Of a DNA stretch of 64,000 nt, positions 42,891 to 52,549 are shown one piece after another; within the stretch, counting starts at the first letter, position 1, and each line of letters opens with the position of its first letter. The stretch comes from Promicromonospora iranensis (GTDB taxonomy: Bacteria; Actinomycetota; Actinomycetes; Actinomycetales; Cellulomonadaceae), in assembly GCF_028994775.1 (NCBI RefSeq), contig NZ_JAJQMN010000002.1:1-64000 (forward strand), given 5' to 3'. The notes below the pieces were generated by a model that did not search any database, had not been told where the DNA came from, and saw nothing but the letters and a program-made list of their open reading frames with translations. A program made the translations under genes and the position numbers.

Positions 42891-43972
42891 TGGCCACGAC
42901 CTCCTCGCACCCTGACGAGCTGCTCCGGGAGACCCTGGCCGCTGTCGCGCCCGGGACCGAACTCCGCGACGGGCTCGAGCGCATCCTCCGCGGTCGCACC
43001 GGCGCGCTCATCGTGCTCGGTCTCGACGCGACCGTCGAACAGATCTGCTCGGGCGGGTTCTCGCTCGACGTCGACTTCTCCGCCACGCGCCTGCGCGAGC
43101 TGTCCAAGATGGACGGCGCGGTGGTGCTCGACCGGGCCGCCACCCGCATCCGAAAGGCAGCGGTGCAGCTGCTGCCCGACCCGACCATCGAGACCACGGA
43201 GTCCGGGACCCGGCACCGCACGGCGGAGCGGGTCGCCAAGCAGACCGGGTTCCCCATCATCTCCGTGAGCCAGTCCATGCGGATCGTCGCCCTCTATGTG
43301 GGCGGGCAGCGGCACGTGCTGGAGGACTCGGACACGATCCTCGGCCGCGCCAACCAGGCCCTCGCGACGCTCGAGCGGTACCGCGCGCGCCTCGACGAGG
43401 TGTCGGGCACGCTGTCAGCGCTGGAGATCGAGGACCTGGTCACGGTGCGCGACGTGTGCTCGGTCGTGCAGCGCCTCGAGATGGTCGGCCGCATCTCCGA
43501 CGAGATCGCCGGCTACGTGATCGAGCTCGGGGTCGACGGGCGCCTGCTCGCGCTCCAGCTCGACGAGCTGATCGGCGACGTCGGCTCGGACCGCGAGTTC
43601 GTGATCCGCGACTACGTGCTGGGCCGCAAGGACCGCACGCTCGCCGACGTGCAGGCCGAGCTCTCCGCGCTCACGTCGCAGGAGCTGCTCGACATGAGCC
43701 AGATCGGCCGGATCCTGGACCTGCCCGGCGGCGGGGACGCGCTCGACGCCGCCGTCGCGCCGCACGGCTACCGGCTCCTGTCCAAGGTGCCTCGCCTGCC
43801 GAACACCACCATCGAGCAGCTCGTCGGCCACTTCAGCAGCCTGCAGAAGCTCCTCGCCGCGAGCGTGGACGACCTCATGTCCGTCGACGGTGTCGGCGAG
43901 CAGCGCGCCCGGACCATCCGCGAGGGCCTCTCCCGGCTGGCGGAGTCGAGCATCCTCGAGCGGTACGTCTGA
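42890..43972 (+). CDS. disA: diadenylate cyclase, DNA integrity scanning protein DisA
   Basis: This 360-residue protein makes c-di-AMP from two ATP and senses branched DNA. The DAC domain (about 8-145) has the DGA motif at 75-77 and the RHR motif at 108-110. A helical spine follows, and the C-terminal HhH region contains [17 protein letters not shown]. The length is typical. The start is GTG 42890, 53 nt after radA. The last codons begin a 17-nt tandem repeat (43963-44047). Confidence 0.96.
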   Translation: MATTSSHPDELLRETLAAVAPGTELRDGLERILRGRTGALIVLGLDATVEQICSGGFSLDVDFSATRLRELSKMDGAVVLDRAATRIRKAAVQLLPDPTIETTESGTRHRTAERVAKQTGFPIISVSQSMRIVALYVGGQRHVLEDSDTILGRANQALATLERYRARLDEVSGTLSALEIEDLVTVRDVCSVVQRLEMVGRISDEIAGYVIELGVDGRLLALQLDELIGDVGSDREFVIRDYVLGRKDRTLADVQAELSALTSQELLDMSQIGRILDLPGGGDALDAAVAPHGYRLLSKVPRLPNTTIEQLVGHFSSLQKLLAASVDDLMSVDGVGEQRARTIREGLSRLAESSILERYV

Positions 43973-44047
43973 CGCTGAGGTACGGCTGACGCGACCGTAC
44001 GGCAGACCCGGCTGTACGGCTGACCCGGTCGTACGGCCGACGCCACG
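43963..44047 (+). repeat. five 17-nt tandem repeats at the disA 3' end
   Basis: Five degenerate units beginning GTACGGCTGACCCGGTC start at 43963, 43980, 43997, 44014 and 44031. The first includes the last disA codon and stop. The repeat fills much of the gap to the convergent gene at 44117. Confidence 0.85.
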
Positions 44048-44116
44048 GCACACCTGGCCCCACCGGGCGGACGTCCGGGCCGCCCGGGCGATCCGCGCAT
44101 CCGGCACCGAGCCGGT

Positions 44117-44947
44117 TCAGGGCTTCTTGCTCGCCTTGTCCGAGGCGTCTCCTGACGCGTCGTCCGACGCGTCCCCCGACGCGCTCGGGTCCGCGGACGG
44201 GCTTGCCGACGAACCCTTGCCCGGTCCGGCGGACGAGTCACCCGACGGACTGCCCGACGGCGACGGCGAACCGCTCGGCTCCGGGACCGTGTACGTCAGC
44301 CGCACCACGTCGCTGGACAGGCCCTCGACGCCCGCGAGCGTGGCCTGCGCCGTGTACTCGCCGGCGGCGGGCCTGGGCTGGCCCGGCGTGCAGCCGGGCA
44401 TCGACCGCGAGTCGGACCAGGTCGTCTCCGTGACGTCGACGTCACCGGACCCGAGGAGGAGCAGCCGCTCCTCGTCCTCGTCGGCGCAGTCCGCCGACGA
44501 CCACGCCCGCTCCGCACCCGGCTCGCCCACCTCGCCCTCGTACACGGTCACGGCGAGGGCGCTCCGGGGGGCGTCGACGAGGCACTGCACGTCGCCCTCG
44601 TTCCGCAGCGAGACAGTGAACCCGACCGGTACACCGGGCGTCACGGAGACCCGGTCCGTGGCGAGTGTGAGGTCGAGGTCCTCGGGCGTACACGGCGAGG
44701 CCGCGGCGTTCGGGTCGACGGGAGCCGGTGGGTCCGCCTTCGCCGACGCGATCGGCGGGTCGGCCCGGGGCCATGTGACAGCCACGCCCACGCCGCTGAC
44801 CGCCACGACGGTCAGCACCGCGATCGCGCGTCCGAACCGACGCGGGCGCCTCGCGACGGGCTCCTCCTGCGCGTCCCGCGCGTGGGGCCGCTCGCCCTTC
44901 TCCGACGCACTGACCACCTGCTGAACCCCCTGCTGAACCTCGGACAT
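44117..44947 (-). CDS. membrane-anchored extracytoplasmic protein of unknown function
   Basis: This 276-residue protein has a hydrophilic basic N-terminus, one membrane helix (AIAVLTVVAVSGVGVAV) and an outside domain of about 150 residues with five cysteines. The fold looks like an immunoglobulin-type beta-sandwich (VTPGVPVGFTVSLRNEGDVQC). The last 55 residues are low-complexity Ser/Gly/Pro/Asp. ATG 44947 is used; an upstream TTG/GTG pair gives up to 11 more residues. I do not recognise a specific family. Confidence 0.7.
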   Translation of the reverse strand: MSEVQQGVQQVVSASEKGERPHARDAQEEPVARRPRRFGRAIAVLTVVAVSGVGVAVTWPRADPPIASAKADPPAPVDPNAAASPCTPEDLDLTLATDRVSVTPGVPVGFTVSLRNEGDVQCLVDAPRSALAVTVYEGEVGEPGAERAWSSADCADEDEERLLLLGSGDVDVTETTWSDSRSMPGCTPGQPRPAAGEYTAQATLAGVEGLSSDVVRLTYTVPEPSGSPSPSGSPSGDSSAGPGKGSSASPSADPSASGDASDDASGDASDKASKKP

Positions 44948-45132
44948 GGCCTGACGTGCGGCAACACCCCGCGCCACCAAAATACGACGACGCAGAGCAC
45001 CACAGCGGCAGCCGCGCCGCCGAGTCGGTCACGTGTCCTACTTCACGGGCCGCGCGCGGTGCGGTGGTCGCTCGCGGCGCCGCGTCCCCGCGGCTTCGGC
45101 GGGGCCGCGGCGGTGCGGCAGGATGGGTCCCT

Positions 45133-46029
45133 GTGACAGCAGGGGAAACGACACGACGCACCGAGGTGCGCTCCGGCGTCGTCCAGTGGTTCGACGGCGC
45201 CGCGCGCGACCTGCCCTGGCGCGCACCCGACCGGACGCCGTGGGGCGTGCTCGTCAGCGAGGTCATGCTGCAGCAGACTCCCGTCGTGCGCGTGGAGCCG
45301 GCCTGGTACGCCTGGCTGGAGCAGTGGCCCACGCCCGCCCATCTCGCGAAGGCGCCCACGGCTGACGTGCTGCGCGCCTGGGGCCGGCTCGGGTATCCGC
45401 GCCGCGCGCTGCGGCTCCAGGAGTGCGCCAGGGCGATCGTCGACCGGCACGACGGCGTCGTGCCGCGCACCGAGGACGAGCTGCGCGCCCTGCCCGGCGT
45501 CGGCGAGTACACGGCCGCCGCGGTGCTGGCGTTCGCCTACGGGAAGCGGTCGGTGGTGGTCGACACCAACGTGCGCCGGGTGCTGGCGCGAGCCGTCGGC
45601 GGGACGGCGCTCCCGGCGCCGTCGTACACGGCGGCCGAACGGGCCCTGGCGACGGCTCTCGCTCCGGCCGACGACAGCGAGGCCGCACGCTGGGCCGCCG
45701 CGTCGATGGAGCTGGGCGCGCTCGTCTGCACCGCGAAGGCACCGAAGTGCGGCGCCTGCCCCGTCGCCGGGCTGTGCGCGTGGCGACGGGCGGGCTCGCC
45801 GCCGGACGCGCACGCCGACCGCCGCCGCGCCCAGGCCTGGGCGGGCACCGACCGGCAGGCGCGCGGCCGGGTCATGGCGGAGCTCCGCCGGGCGACCGAA
45901 CCCGTGGACCGCGCCCTGCTCGCGAGCGTGTGGCACGACCCGCAACAGCTCGACCGCGCCATCGCCGGCCTGGTCGAGGACGGTCTGGCCGAGCAGGACG
46001 ACGTCGGCCGCCTCCACCTGCCGAGGTAG
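45133..46029 (+). CDS. mutY: A/G-specific adenine glycosylase
   Basis: This 298-residue base-excision enzyme removes adenine opposite 8-oxoguanine. Motifs are the catalytic Glu in SEVMLQQTPV, the HhH LPGVGEYTAAAVLAFA and the catalytic Asp in VVVDTNVRR. A [4Fe-4S] cluster site lies in CTAKAPKCGACPVAGLC. The C-terminal NUDIX-like domain of E. coli MutY is absent or reduced, as is common in actinomycetes. The start is GTG 45133 with AGGATGGG upstream. It is convergent with the acetyltransferase gene (16-nt gap). Confidence 0.93.
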   Translation: MTAGETTRRTEVRSGVVQWFDGAARDLPWRAPDRTPWGVLVSEVMLQQTPVVRVEPAWYAWLEQWPTPAHLAKAPTADVLRAWGRLGYPRRALRLQECARAIVDRHDGVVPRTEDELRALPGVGEYTAAAVLAFAYGKRSVVVDTNVRRVLARAVGGTALPAPSYTAAERALATALAPADDSEAARWAAASMELGALVCTAKAPKCGACPVAGLCAWRRAGSPPDAHADRRRAQAWAGTDRQARGRVMAELRRATEPVDRALLASVWHDPQQLDRAIAGLVEDGLAEQDDVGRLHLPR

Positions 46030-46045
46030 ACATCAGGCGAGGTAG

Positions 46046-46579
46046 TCAGAGTTCCAGGAGCATGCGGGAGTTGCCCAGGGTGTTGGGCTTCACGCGCGCC
46101 AGGTCGAGGAACTCGGCCACACCCTCGTCGTAGGAGCGCAGCAGCTCCGCGTACACCTCGGGCGTGACCGGCGTACCGTCGATCTCCCGGAACCCGTGCG
46201 CGGCGAAGAAGTCGACCTCGAAGGTCAGGCAGAACACGCGCCGCAGACCCAGCGCGCGGGCCCGCTCGATCAGCGCCTCCAGCAGGGCGTGCCCCACCCG
46301 GCGGCCGCGCCAGTCGCGGTGCACGGCCAGGGTGCGCACCTCGGCGAGGTCGTCCCACATCACGTGGAGCGCCCCACAGCCGACGGCGGTGTCGCCCGCG
46401 GCACCGGCGGGGTCGGTCGCCACCAGGAACTCCTGGACCGCCTCGAAGTACCCCACCATCTCGTACGGCCGGAGGATGCGCTCCTGGCTGAGCGGCTCGA
46501 CGAGGTCGCGGATGGTGCGCACGTCGGAGGGGAGGGCGGGGCGGATCACGGGCGCCGGCCGCGCCTCGGGTGTCGTCAC
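46046..46579 (-). CDS. argA: GNAT acetyltransferase, N-acetylglutamate synthase-like
   Basis: This 177-residue single-domain GNAT protein has motif A VRTLAVHRDWRGRRVGHALLE, then RVFCLTFEVDFFAAHGF. This resembles the short ArgA form of actinobacteria, which lacks the amino-acid-kinase domain. It is predicted to acetylate glutamate in arginine synthesis. The start is ATG 46579. It is divergent from glpD with a 195-nt spacer. The substrate is inferred from similarity only. Confidence 0.8.
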   Translation of the reverse strand: MTTPEARPAPVIRPALPSDVRTIRDLVEPLSQERILRPYEMVGYFEAVQEFLVATDPAGAAGDTAVGCGALHVMWDDLAEVRTLAVHRDWRGRRVGHALLEALIERARALGLRRVFCLTFEVDFFAAHGFREIDGTPVTPEVYAELLRSYDEGVAEFLDLARVKPNTLGNSRMLLEL

Positions 46580-46774
46580 GCCGACACACTACGACCGGGG
46601 CCGGGAGCACGCCCGGAGCGAACGCCAGACGGGCATACCAGACACAGACTCCAGCCGGGCAGACGAGACGAATCGAAGGGCGAATCGGAATGTGAGCAAG
46701 AGAACCTCCCAACACACCCCGACCAACAGGGCAAAGGTCTTGCCAAGTGGCGGAATGCGTGGTGAGTTTGGCGC

Positions 46775-48520
46775 ATGGCATCCACTCGCCTGACCGCAGA
46801 CGCGAGGACGCAAGCACTGGCCGCACTCGAAGCCAGTGTCAGTCCCTCGGCCGAGCTCGACGTACTGGTGATCGGGGGCGGCGTCACCGGCGCCGGCATA
46901 GCGCTGGACGCGGTCACGCGCGGGTTGTCCACCGCCGTGGTCGAGGCGCAGGACTGGGCACAAGGGACCTCCAGCCGCAGCAGCAAGCTGGTCCACGGCG
47001 GACTCCGGTACCTCCAGATGCTCGACTTCGAGCTGGTCCACGAGGCCCTCACCGAACGGGACCTGCTGCTACGGGACCTCGCACCGCACCTGGTGCGACC
47101 GGTCCCGTTCCTGTATCCGCTGGAGCACCGGGTCTGGGAGCGCGCCTACGTGGGCGCGGGCATCGCGATGTACGACGTGCTCGCGACGCTCACGCCGGGC
47201 CGCCGCCCCATGCCGTTCCACCGGCACCTGAGCAAGAACCAGATGGAGGCCAAGTTCCCCGACCTGGCGCACGACGCCGCCGTGGGCGCGGTCCAGTACT
47301 GGGACGCGTCGGTCGACGACGCCCGCCTGGTCGCGACCCTGATCCGCACCGCCGCGAGCTACGGGGCGCACGCCGCGAGCCGCACCCAGGTGGTGGACCT
47401 GACGCAGGGCGCGACGGGCGCGGTGAACGGCGCGGTGGTCGTCGACCTGGAGACCGGCAAGGAGATCACCGTCCGGGCTCGTTCGGTCATCAACGCGACC
47501 GGCGTGTGGACCGAGGACACCGAGGCCCTCGCCGGCTCCGAGGGCGGGCTGCGGGTGCTCGCCAGCAAGGGTGTGCATCTCGTCGTCCCGCGGGAACGCA
47601 TCCGCGGCCACGCCGGGCTGATCCTGCAGACGGAGAAGTCCGTGCTGTTCGTCATCCCGTGGAGCAGGTACTGGATCATCGGGACCACCGACACCCCGTG
47701 GAACCTCGACCCCACTCATCCCGTCGCCACGAGCGCCGACATCGACTATGTGCTCGATCACGCCAACGCCGTCCTGGCACACCCCCTGACCAGGGAAGAC
47801 ATCATCGGCACCTACGCGGGCCTGCGCCCGCTGCTCCAGCCCGGCACCAAGGCGGGCACGAGCAGCGCGAAGGTCAGCCGCGAGCACACCGTCGCCTCGC
47901 CGACGCCGGGCCTCACCGTGATCGCGGGCGGCAAGCTGACGACCTACCGGGTCATGGCCAAGGACGCCGTCGACTTCGCGATCGGGCAGCGCTCGGCCGC
48001 CCTGCCCTCCATCACGCACCAGATCCCGCTCACGGGCGCGGTCGGGCTGCGGGCCGTGCAGCGCCAGGCACGCACGTGGGGCAAGCGGTTCGGCTGGACT
48101 CCCCCGATGCTGGACCACCTGCTGCACCGGTACGGCGCCAACCTCGCCGAGATCGTCGAGCTGTGCGACGCCGATCCCACGCTCGCGCAGCCGCTCGAGC
48201 ACGCCCCTGCCTACCTCCGCGCCGAGGCGCACTACGCGGTCAGCCACGAGGGCGCCCTCCATCTGGAGGACGTGCTGGCCCACCGCACACGCCTCGTCTA
48301 CGAGATCGCGGACCGGGGCACGGCGGCGGCGGAGGAGGTCGCGTCCGTCGTCGCACCACTGCTCGACTGGGACGCCTCCGACGCGGAGCGCGAGGTCCGC
48401 GCCTGGCAGGAGCGGATAGAGGCCGAGCGCCATGCCGAGGAAGCACCCGACGACGAGGCCGCCGAGCAGGCGCGCCTGACCACCCCCGACGTGGCGGCCA
48501 TGCAGCCGCTCCGTAGCTGA
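46775..48520 (+). CDS. glpD: glycerol-3-phosphate dehydrogenase (FAD-dependent)
   Basis: This 581-residue peripheral membrane flavoenzyme oxidises glycerol 3-phosphate to dihydroxyacetone phosphate, feeding electrons to quinone. It has the N-terminal FAD motif VLVIGGGVTGAGIALDA, followed by SSRSSKLVHGGLRYL, and a C-terminal DAO_C helical domain (about 400-520). A charged Glu/Ala tail ends the protein. It is first of glpD-glpF-glpK, with about 108 nt to glpF. No GlpR-like regulator is adjacent. Confidence 0.95.
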   Translation: MASTRLTADARTQALAALEASVSPSAELDVLVIGGGVTGAGIALDAVTRGLSTAVVEAQDWAQGTSSRSSKLVHGGLRYLQMLDFELVHEALTERDLLLRDLAPHLVRPVPFLYPLEHRVWERAYVGAGIAMYDVLATLTPGRRPMPFHRHLSKNQMEAKFPDLAHDAAVGAVQYWDASVDDARLVATLIRTAASYGAHAASRTQVVDLTQGATGAVNGAVVVDLETGKEITVRARSVINATGVWTEDTEALAGSEGGLRVLASKGVHLVVPRERIRGHAGLILQTEKSVLFVIPWSRYWIIGTTDTPWNLDPTHPVATSADIDYVLDHANAVLAHPLTREDIIGTYAGLRPLLQPGTKAGTSSAKVSREHTVASPTPGLTVIAGGKLTTYRVMAKDAVDFAIGQRSAALPSITHQIPLTGAVGLRAVQRQARTWGKRFGWTPPMLDHLLHRYGANLAEIVELCDADPTLAQPLEHAPAYLRAEAHYAVSHEGALHLEDVLAHRTRLVYEIADRGTAAAEEVASVVAPLLDWDASDAEREVRAWQERIEAERHAEEAPDDEAAEQARLTTPDVAAMQPLRS

Positions 48521-48628
48521 GAACCCCGAGGTAACGACTACTACGCGACCGCCGACGGCCTGCCCCAGAGGAGCCGCCGGGTATACCCCCGTACGCCGAC
48601 AGAGTGGTCGGCAGAAAGCGAGTCAGCG

Positions 48629-49360
48629 ATGAACGCATTCACGGACATCATGGTGCCGGAGTTCCTCGGCACGATGATCCTGATCCTCGGCGGCGCCGGC
48701 GTGGTGGCCAACGTCATCCTCCCCAGGACCAAGGGGTTCAACGGCGGCTGGTTGCTGATCAACTTCGGCTGGGGCCTCGCGGTCTTCGCCGGTGTGTTCG
48801 TCTCGATGAAGTCCGGGGCGCACATCAACCCCGCCGTGACGCTCGGCATCCTGTCCAGCGGGGCCGAGGAGTTCGCCGAGGGCGTCCCTGCCAACTTCGT
48901 CAACATGCTCCTCTACTGGGTCGCGCAGCTCGTCGGTGCCTTCGTGGGCGCCGTCCTCGCGTACCTGGCGCACAAGCAGCACTTCGACCTGGAGGCCGAG
49001 CCGGCCGTCAAGCTCGGCGTCTTCTCCACGGGCCCGGAGATCCGCTCGTACACGTGGAACTTCGTCACCGAGGTCATCGCCACGTTCATGCTGGTCTTCG
49101 TGATCCTGTCGTTCGGCAACTCGCCGGTGGACCTGGGCCCGCTCGCCGCAGCCCTCCTCGTTGTCGGTATCGGCGCGAGCCTCGGTGGCCCCACGGGGTA
49201 CGCCATCAACCCGGCACGTGACTTCGGCCCGCGCATCGCGCACTTCCTCCTGCCCATCCCGGGCAAGGGCTCCAGCGACTGGGCGTACTCGTGGGTGCCG
49301 GTGGTCGGGCCGCTGGTGGGCGGCGCGCTCGGTGGCCTGGTCGCGGCGGCCGTCGCCTGA
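48629..49360 (+). CDS. glpF: aquaglyceroporin, MIP family
   Basis: This 243-residue channel has six hydrophobic segments with NPA boxes HINPAVT and AINPARD. The Asp after the second NPAR favours glycerol conduction over water only. It lies between glpD and glpK. An AAAGCGAG ribosome-binding region precedes the ATG. The length is shorter than E. coli GlpF but normal for actinobacterial members. Confidence 0.92.
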   Translation: MNAFTDIMVPEFLGTMILILGGAGVVANVILPRTKGFNGGWLLINFGWGLAVFAGVFVSMKSGAHINPAVTLGILSSGAEEFAEGVPANFVNMLLYWVAQLVGAFVGAVLAYLAHKQHFDLEAEPAVKLGVFSTGPEIRSYTWNFVTEVIATFMLVFVILSFGNSPVDLGPLAAALLVVGIGASLGGPTGYAINPARDFGPRIAHFLLPIPGKGSSDWAYSWVPVVGPLVGGALGGLVAAAVA

Positions 49361-49435
49361 GCCGGAGCCGGCGGCGGAGCCGCAGACTCAGGCGACAGAC
49401 AAGCAGAGTGACACAGACAAAGGGAGTCAACACCG

Positions 49436-50950
49436 ATGGCTGACTACGTACTCGCGATCGACCAGGGCACCACGAGCACCAGGGCGATCGTCTTCAACCA
49501 CTCCGGGACCATCGTGTCCACCGGCCAGCTCGAGCACGACCAGATCTTCCCGAAGGCCGGCTGGGTGGAGCACAAGCCCGACCAGATCTGGGACAACACC
49601 CGCCAGGTTGTCGGGCTCGCGCTGACCAGGGCGAACCTCAACCACAGCGACCTCGCCGCCGTCGGCATCACGAACCAGCGCGAGACGACCGTCGTGTGGG
49701 ACAAGACGACCGGCAAGCCGGTCTACAACGCCATCGTGTGGCAGGACACGCGCACGCAGGCGATCGTCGACGAGCTGGGCGGGTCCGAGGGCGCGGACAA
49801 GTACAAGTCGATCGTCGGCCTGCCGCTCGCCACCTACTTCTCCGGCCCCAAGGTGAAGTGGATCCTCGACAACGTCGAGGGTGCACGCGAGGCGGCCGAG
49901 CGCGGCGACCTGCTGTTCGGCAACACGGACGCCTGGGTCCTGTGGAACATGACGGGCGGGCCCGACGGCGGCGTGCACGTCACCGACGTGACGAACGCGT
50001 CGCGCACCATGCTCATGGACCTGGACACGCTCTCCTGGCGCGAGGACATCGCGGCGGACATGGGCATCCCGCTCTCGATGCTGCCGGAGATCCGCTCCTC
50101 GTCCGAGGTGTACGGCAAGGGCCGTCCGCGCGGGATGGTGCCCGGTGTGCCGATCTCCGGCATCCTCGGCGACCAGCAGGCGGCCACGTTCGGGCAGGCG
50201 TGCTTCGAGGTCGGCACCGCGAAGAACACCTACGGCACCGGCAACTTCATGCTGCTCAACACGGGCACCGAGAAGGTGCCGTCCGAGAACGGCCTGCTCA
50301 CCACCGTCTGCTACAAGATCGGCGACGCGGCTCCGATCTACGCGCTCGAGGGCTCCATCGCCGTCACGGGATCCCTGGTCCAGTGGCTCCGCGACAACCT
50401 GGGCCTGTTCCACGACGCGCCCGACGTCGAGTGGTATGCCCGCAAGGTCGAGGACAACGGTGGCGCCTACTTCGTGCCGGCGTTCTCCGGCCTGTTCGCG
50501 CCGTACTGGCGGCCCGACGCCCGCGGTGCGCTCGTCGGCCTCACCCGGTACGTCAACCGGAACCACATCGCACGGGCCGCGCTGGAGGCCACGGCGTTCC
50601 AGACCCGCGAGGTCATGGACGCCATGAACGCCGACTCCGGCGTGGACCTCACCGAGCTCAAGGTCGACGGCGGCATGGTCGCCAACGAGCTGCTCATGCA
50701 GTTCCAGGCCGACCAGCTCGGGGTTCCCGTCATCCGGCCCGTCGTCGCGGAGACCACCGCGCTGGGTGCGGCGTACGCGGCGGGCATCGCCGTCGGCTTC
50801 TGGAACGGGGAGGCGGACGTGACCGCGAACTGGGCCGAGGACCGGCGGTGGGAGCCCTCCATGGAGGAGGCCGAGCGCGACCGGCAGTACCGGAGCTGGA
50901 AGAAGGCCGTGACGAAGACGTTCGACTGGGTGGACTCGGACGTGTCGTAG
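49436..50950 (+). CDS. glpK: glycerol kinase
   Basis: This 504-residue FGGY kinase phosphorylates glycerol with ATP. Motifs are [27 protein letters not shown], the [18 protein letters not shown] block, and [16 protein letters not shown]. It has the normal family length. AAGGGAG lies upstream of the ATG. It is followed by a large palindrome (50981-51081). Confidence 0.97.
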   Translation: MADYVLAIDQGTTSTRAIVFNHSGTIVSTGQLEHDQIFPKAGWVEHKPDQIWDNTRQVVGLALTRANLNHSDLAAVGITNQRETTVVWDKTTGKPVYNAIVWQDTRTQAIVDELGGSEGADKYKSIVGLPLATYFSGPKVKWILDNVEGAREAAERGDLLFGNTDAWVLWNMTGGPDGGVHVTDVTNASRTMLMDLDTLSWREDIAADMGIPLSMLPEIRSSSEVYGKGRPRGMVPGVPISGILGDQQAATFGQACFEVGTAKNTYGTGNFMLLNTGTEKVPSENGLLTTVCYKIGDAAPIYALEGSIAVTGSLVQWLRDNLGLFHDAPDVEWYARKVEDNGGAYFVPAFSGLFAPYWRPDARGALVGLTRYVNRNHIARAALEATAFQTREVMDAMNADSGVDLTELKVDGGMVANELLMQFQADQLGVPVIRPVVAETTALGAAYAAGIAVGFWNGEADVTANWAEDRRWEPSMEEAERDRQYRSWKKAVTKTFDWVDSDVS

Positions 50951-50980
50951 GTCCTTGTTCGGGCGCTCGTGTTGCGTCCG

Positions 50981-51081
50981 CGGAGGGCGAGGAAGGCCTT
51001 GTCCGGCAGCGTTCACGCGCCCCAGGGGGCGCTCCACTTCGGGAACGTCTTACTGCCGGACAAGGCCTTCCTCGCCCTCCG
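50981..51081. terminator. large palindrome, 29-bp perfect arms, after glpK
   Basis: The arms 50981-51009 and 51053-51081 are perfectly complementary. The 43-nt centre contains a second stem (51017-51022 with 51027-51032) and a CGTTC/GAACG pair. It is between glpK (+) and tetR (-), so a bidirectional terminator is likely. Its length and nested structure exceed a normal terminator. Confidence 0.75.
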
Positions 51082-51135
51082 CTCGTCTGTCGTGTCGCCT
51101 TGGGCGTGGGGTGCGTCCACCAGTCGTTGAAGTGG

Positions 51136-51187
51136 GTTGGCTGGGGCGGGGTTGGCTGGGGTGGCGGGGTTGGCTGGGGTGGCGGGG
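51136..51187. repeat. tandem repeat GTTGGCTGGGGTGGCGGG, about 3 units
   Basis: Three units (the first shorter) lie immediately downstream of the tetR stop. They are G-rich on the plus strand with runs of four to five G, which could form a quadruplex. Confidence 0.7.
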
Positions 51188-51188
51188 G

Positions 51189-51782
51189 TCAGGGGGTCAG
51201 GAAGCGGCGGGCCGTGTCGATCAGGGTCGCCTTCTCCTCCTGGGCCGTGAAGTCCTCCTCGGTCGCGATGCGGCCGAGGAAGCCGTCGGTCAGCAGGTAG
51301 AGCCACGAGGTGATCCGGGCCGGGGGGAGGTCGGTCCTGATCTCGCCCGTCCGCTGGCCCAGCCGCACCCAGGGCAGGAGCACGTCACGCTGCGCCCGGG
51401 TGTCCTCCTCGAGGGCCGCGGCGACCTCGGGCAGGTGCATGACGCCGGCCACTGCCTGGACGAAGCCGGGCATCCGGGGCTCCGCCGCTTCGTCGGCGCC
51501 GTTCGCCACCATGTCGAGCAGGACACCGAGGGCGTCCGTGCGCCCCGCATACCGCTCCGTCTGCTCGCGCGTCTCGTCCGTGCCGAGTCGCAGGATCGCG
51601 AGGAGCAGGTCCAGCTTGGTCGGGAAGTAGTGGAAGAACGTGCCCGACCCGATACGTGCCCGCCGGCAGATCTCGGCAGTCGTGGCACCGTCGTACCCAC
51701 GCTCGGCGAAGACGGTGAGTGCGGCGTCGATGATGACGAGCCTGCGCGCCTCATGGCGCGCCGGGTCAACGGTCCGTGCCAC
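51189..51782 (-). CDS. TetR-family transcriptional regulator
   Basis: This 197-residue repressor has its HTH at about residues 17-60 (IIDAALTVFAERGYDGATTAEICRRA...SGTFFHYFPTK). A helical ligand-binding domain follows. Its start overlaps the 3' end of the upstream membrane-protein gene by 17 nt, so they are co-transcribed. It probably controls that gene and/or the divergent peptidase gene. The ligand is unknown. Confidence 0.9.
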   Translation of the reverse strand: MARTVDPARHEARRLVIIDAALTVFAERGYDGATTAEICRRARIGSGTFFHYFPTKLDLLLAILRLGTDETREQTERYAGRTDALGVLLDMVANGADEAAEPRMPGFVQAVAGVMHLPEVAAALEEDTRAQRDVLLPWVRLGQRTGEIRTDLPPARITSWLYLLTDGFLGRIATEEDFTAQEEKATLIDTARRFLTP

Positions 51783-52476
51783 GCGGGCCTTCGCCGGCCG
51801 ACGCCGTCCGACGCACCTGGATCCGGTCGTCCCGGATGCGCGCCACCAGTCCGAGCGCGGCCAGGTCGTCGTCCGCCTTGCGAGCGGCGGCGGCGTCCTT
51901 GCGCTCCTCGAGCCGACGGCGGAGCGCCTCGTGCTCGGCGGCGGTGAAGCTGGGGCGGCCGTCGAGCCAGCGCTCGAACCGCTCCTCGTAGGGATCCGCG
52001 TCCCGCCACGGCCAGCGGTGCTGCTCCAGGGCAGCCTGGACCTTGGCCCAGGACAGGGTGTCGGCGTCGAGCCGGGCGCGGAGTCCGCCGTCCGCTCGCA
52101 GGAGCACCAGGTACCTCGTGTCGCGGAACGCGGTGCCGACGTCGGACCGCTCGATCCACGCCTCGCGCTCCTCCTGCCGGTGCTCGAGGTGGTCGTCGGC
52201 GACGGTCAGGGCGGGCGCCTCACCCACGGTCATGAAGGCGATGAAGCCGCCGCCGAGCAGCCCGAGCCCGCCCAGGATGCCGAGAGTCCAGGCCGGCGGC
52301 AGCGTCTCGACGAGCTGGAGCACCCCGGGAACGGGCAGCGGCGACGCCTCGATGAGGCCGGCCAGGCCGCCGGCCAGAGGGGCGGCGAACCAGCCGAGGA
52401 CGAGGCCGATCACGAGCACGCCCAGGCCGAGCAGGACGGGTAGCGCCGGTGCCTGCCGCACCTCTGTCGTCGTCAT
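51766..52476 (-). CDS. two-helix membrane protein with cytoplasmic tail (YqeB-like)
   Basis: This 236-residue protein has hydrophobic segments at about 12-38 and 62-84. A charged domain of about 150 residues follows (VADDHLEHRQEEREAWIERSD...), with a repeated Arg/Glu-rich helix near the end. It may correspond to the actinobacterial YqeB-like group, but this is uncertain. It has a clear promoter (52484-52512) with the ATG only 7 nt after the -10, implying a leaderless transcript. It overlaps tetR. Confidence 0.7.
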   Translation of the reverse strand: MTTTEVRQAPALPVLLGLGVLVIGLVLGWFAAPLAGGLAGLIEASPLPVPGVLQLVETLPPAWTLGILGGLGLLGGGFIAFMTVGEAPALTVADDHLEHRQEEREAWIERSDVGTAFRDTRYLVLLRADGGLRARLDADTLSWAKVQAALEQHRWPWRDADPYEERFERWLDGRPSFTAAEHEALRRRLEERKDAAAARKADDDLAALGLVARIRDDRIQVRRTASAGEGPRGTDR

Positions 52477-52483
52477 ATCCCAA

Positions 52484-52512
52484 TTATTAGAGCAGTCACT
52501 CCATCAATGCAA
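52484..52512 (-). promoter_or_regulatory. promoter TTGCAT - 17 nt - TAATAA
   Basis: On the minus strand TTGCAT (52512-52507) and TAATAA (52489-52484) are separated by 17 nt. The downstream ATG at 52476 is 7 nt beyond the -10, so the message is probably leaderless. This is the most AT-rich stretch in the area. Confidence 0.65.
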
Positions 52513-52549
52513 CGGTCCATCGTCGTCCGGGCAGCGATAACGTGAGCCC

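Noticed and set aside
43963-44047. CRISPR array
   Set aside because: Units are contiguous 17-nt repeats without spacers, and no cas genes are in the window.
51010-51052. Riboswitch in the centre of the glpK palindrome
   Set aside because: It lies downstream of glpK and faces no gene start at a suitable distance, and no known aptamer pattern was recognised.
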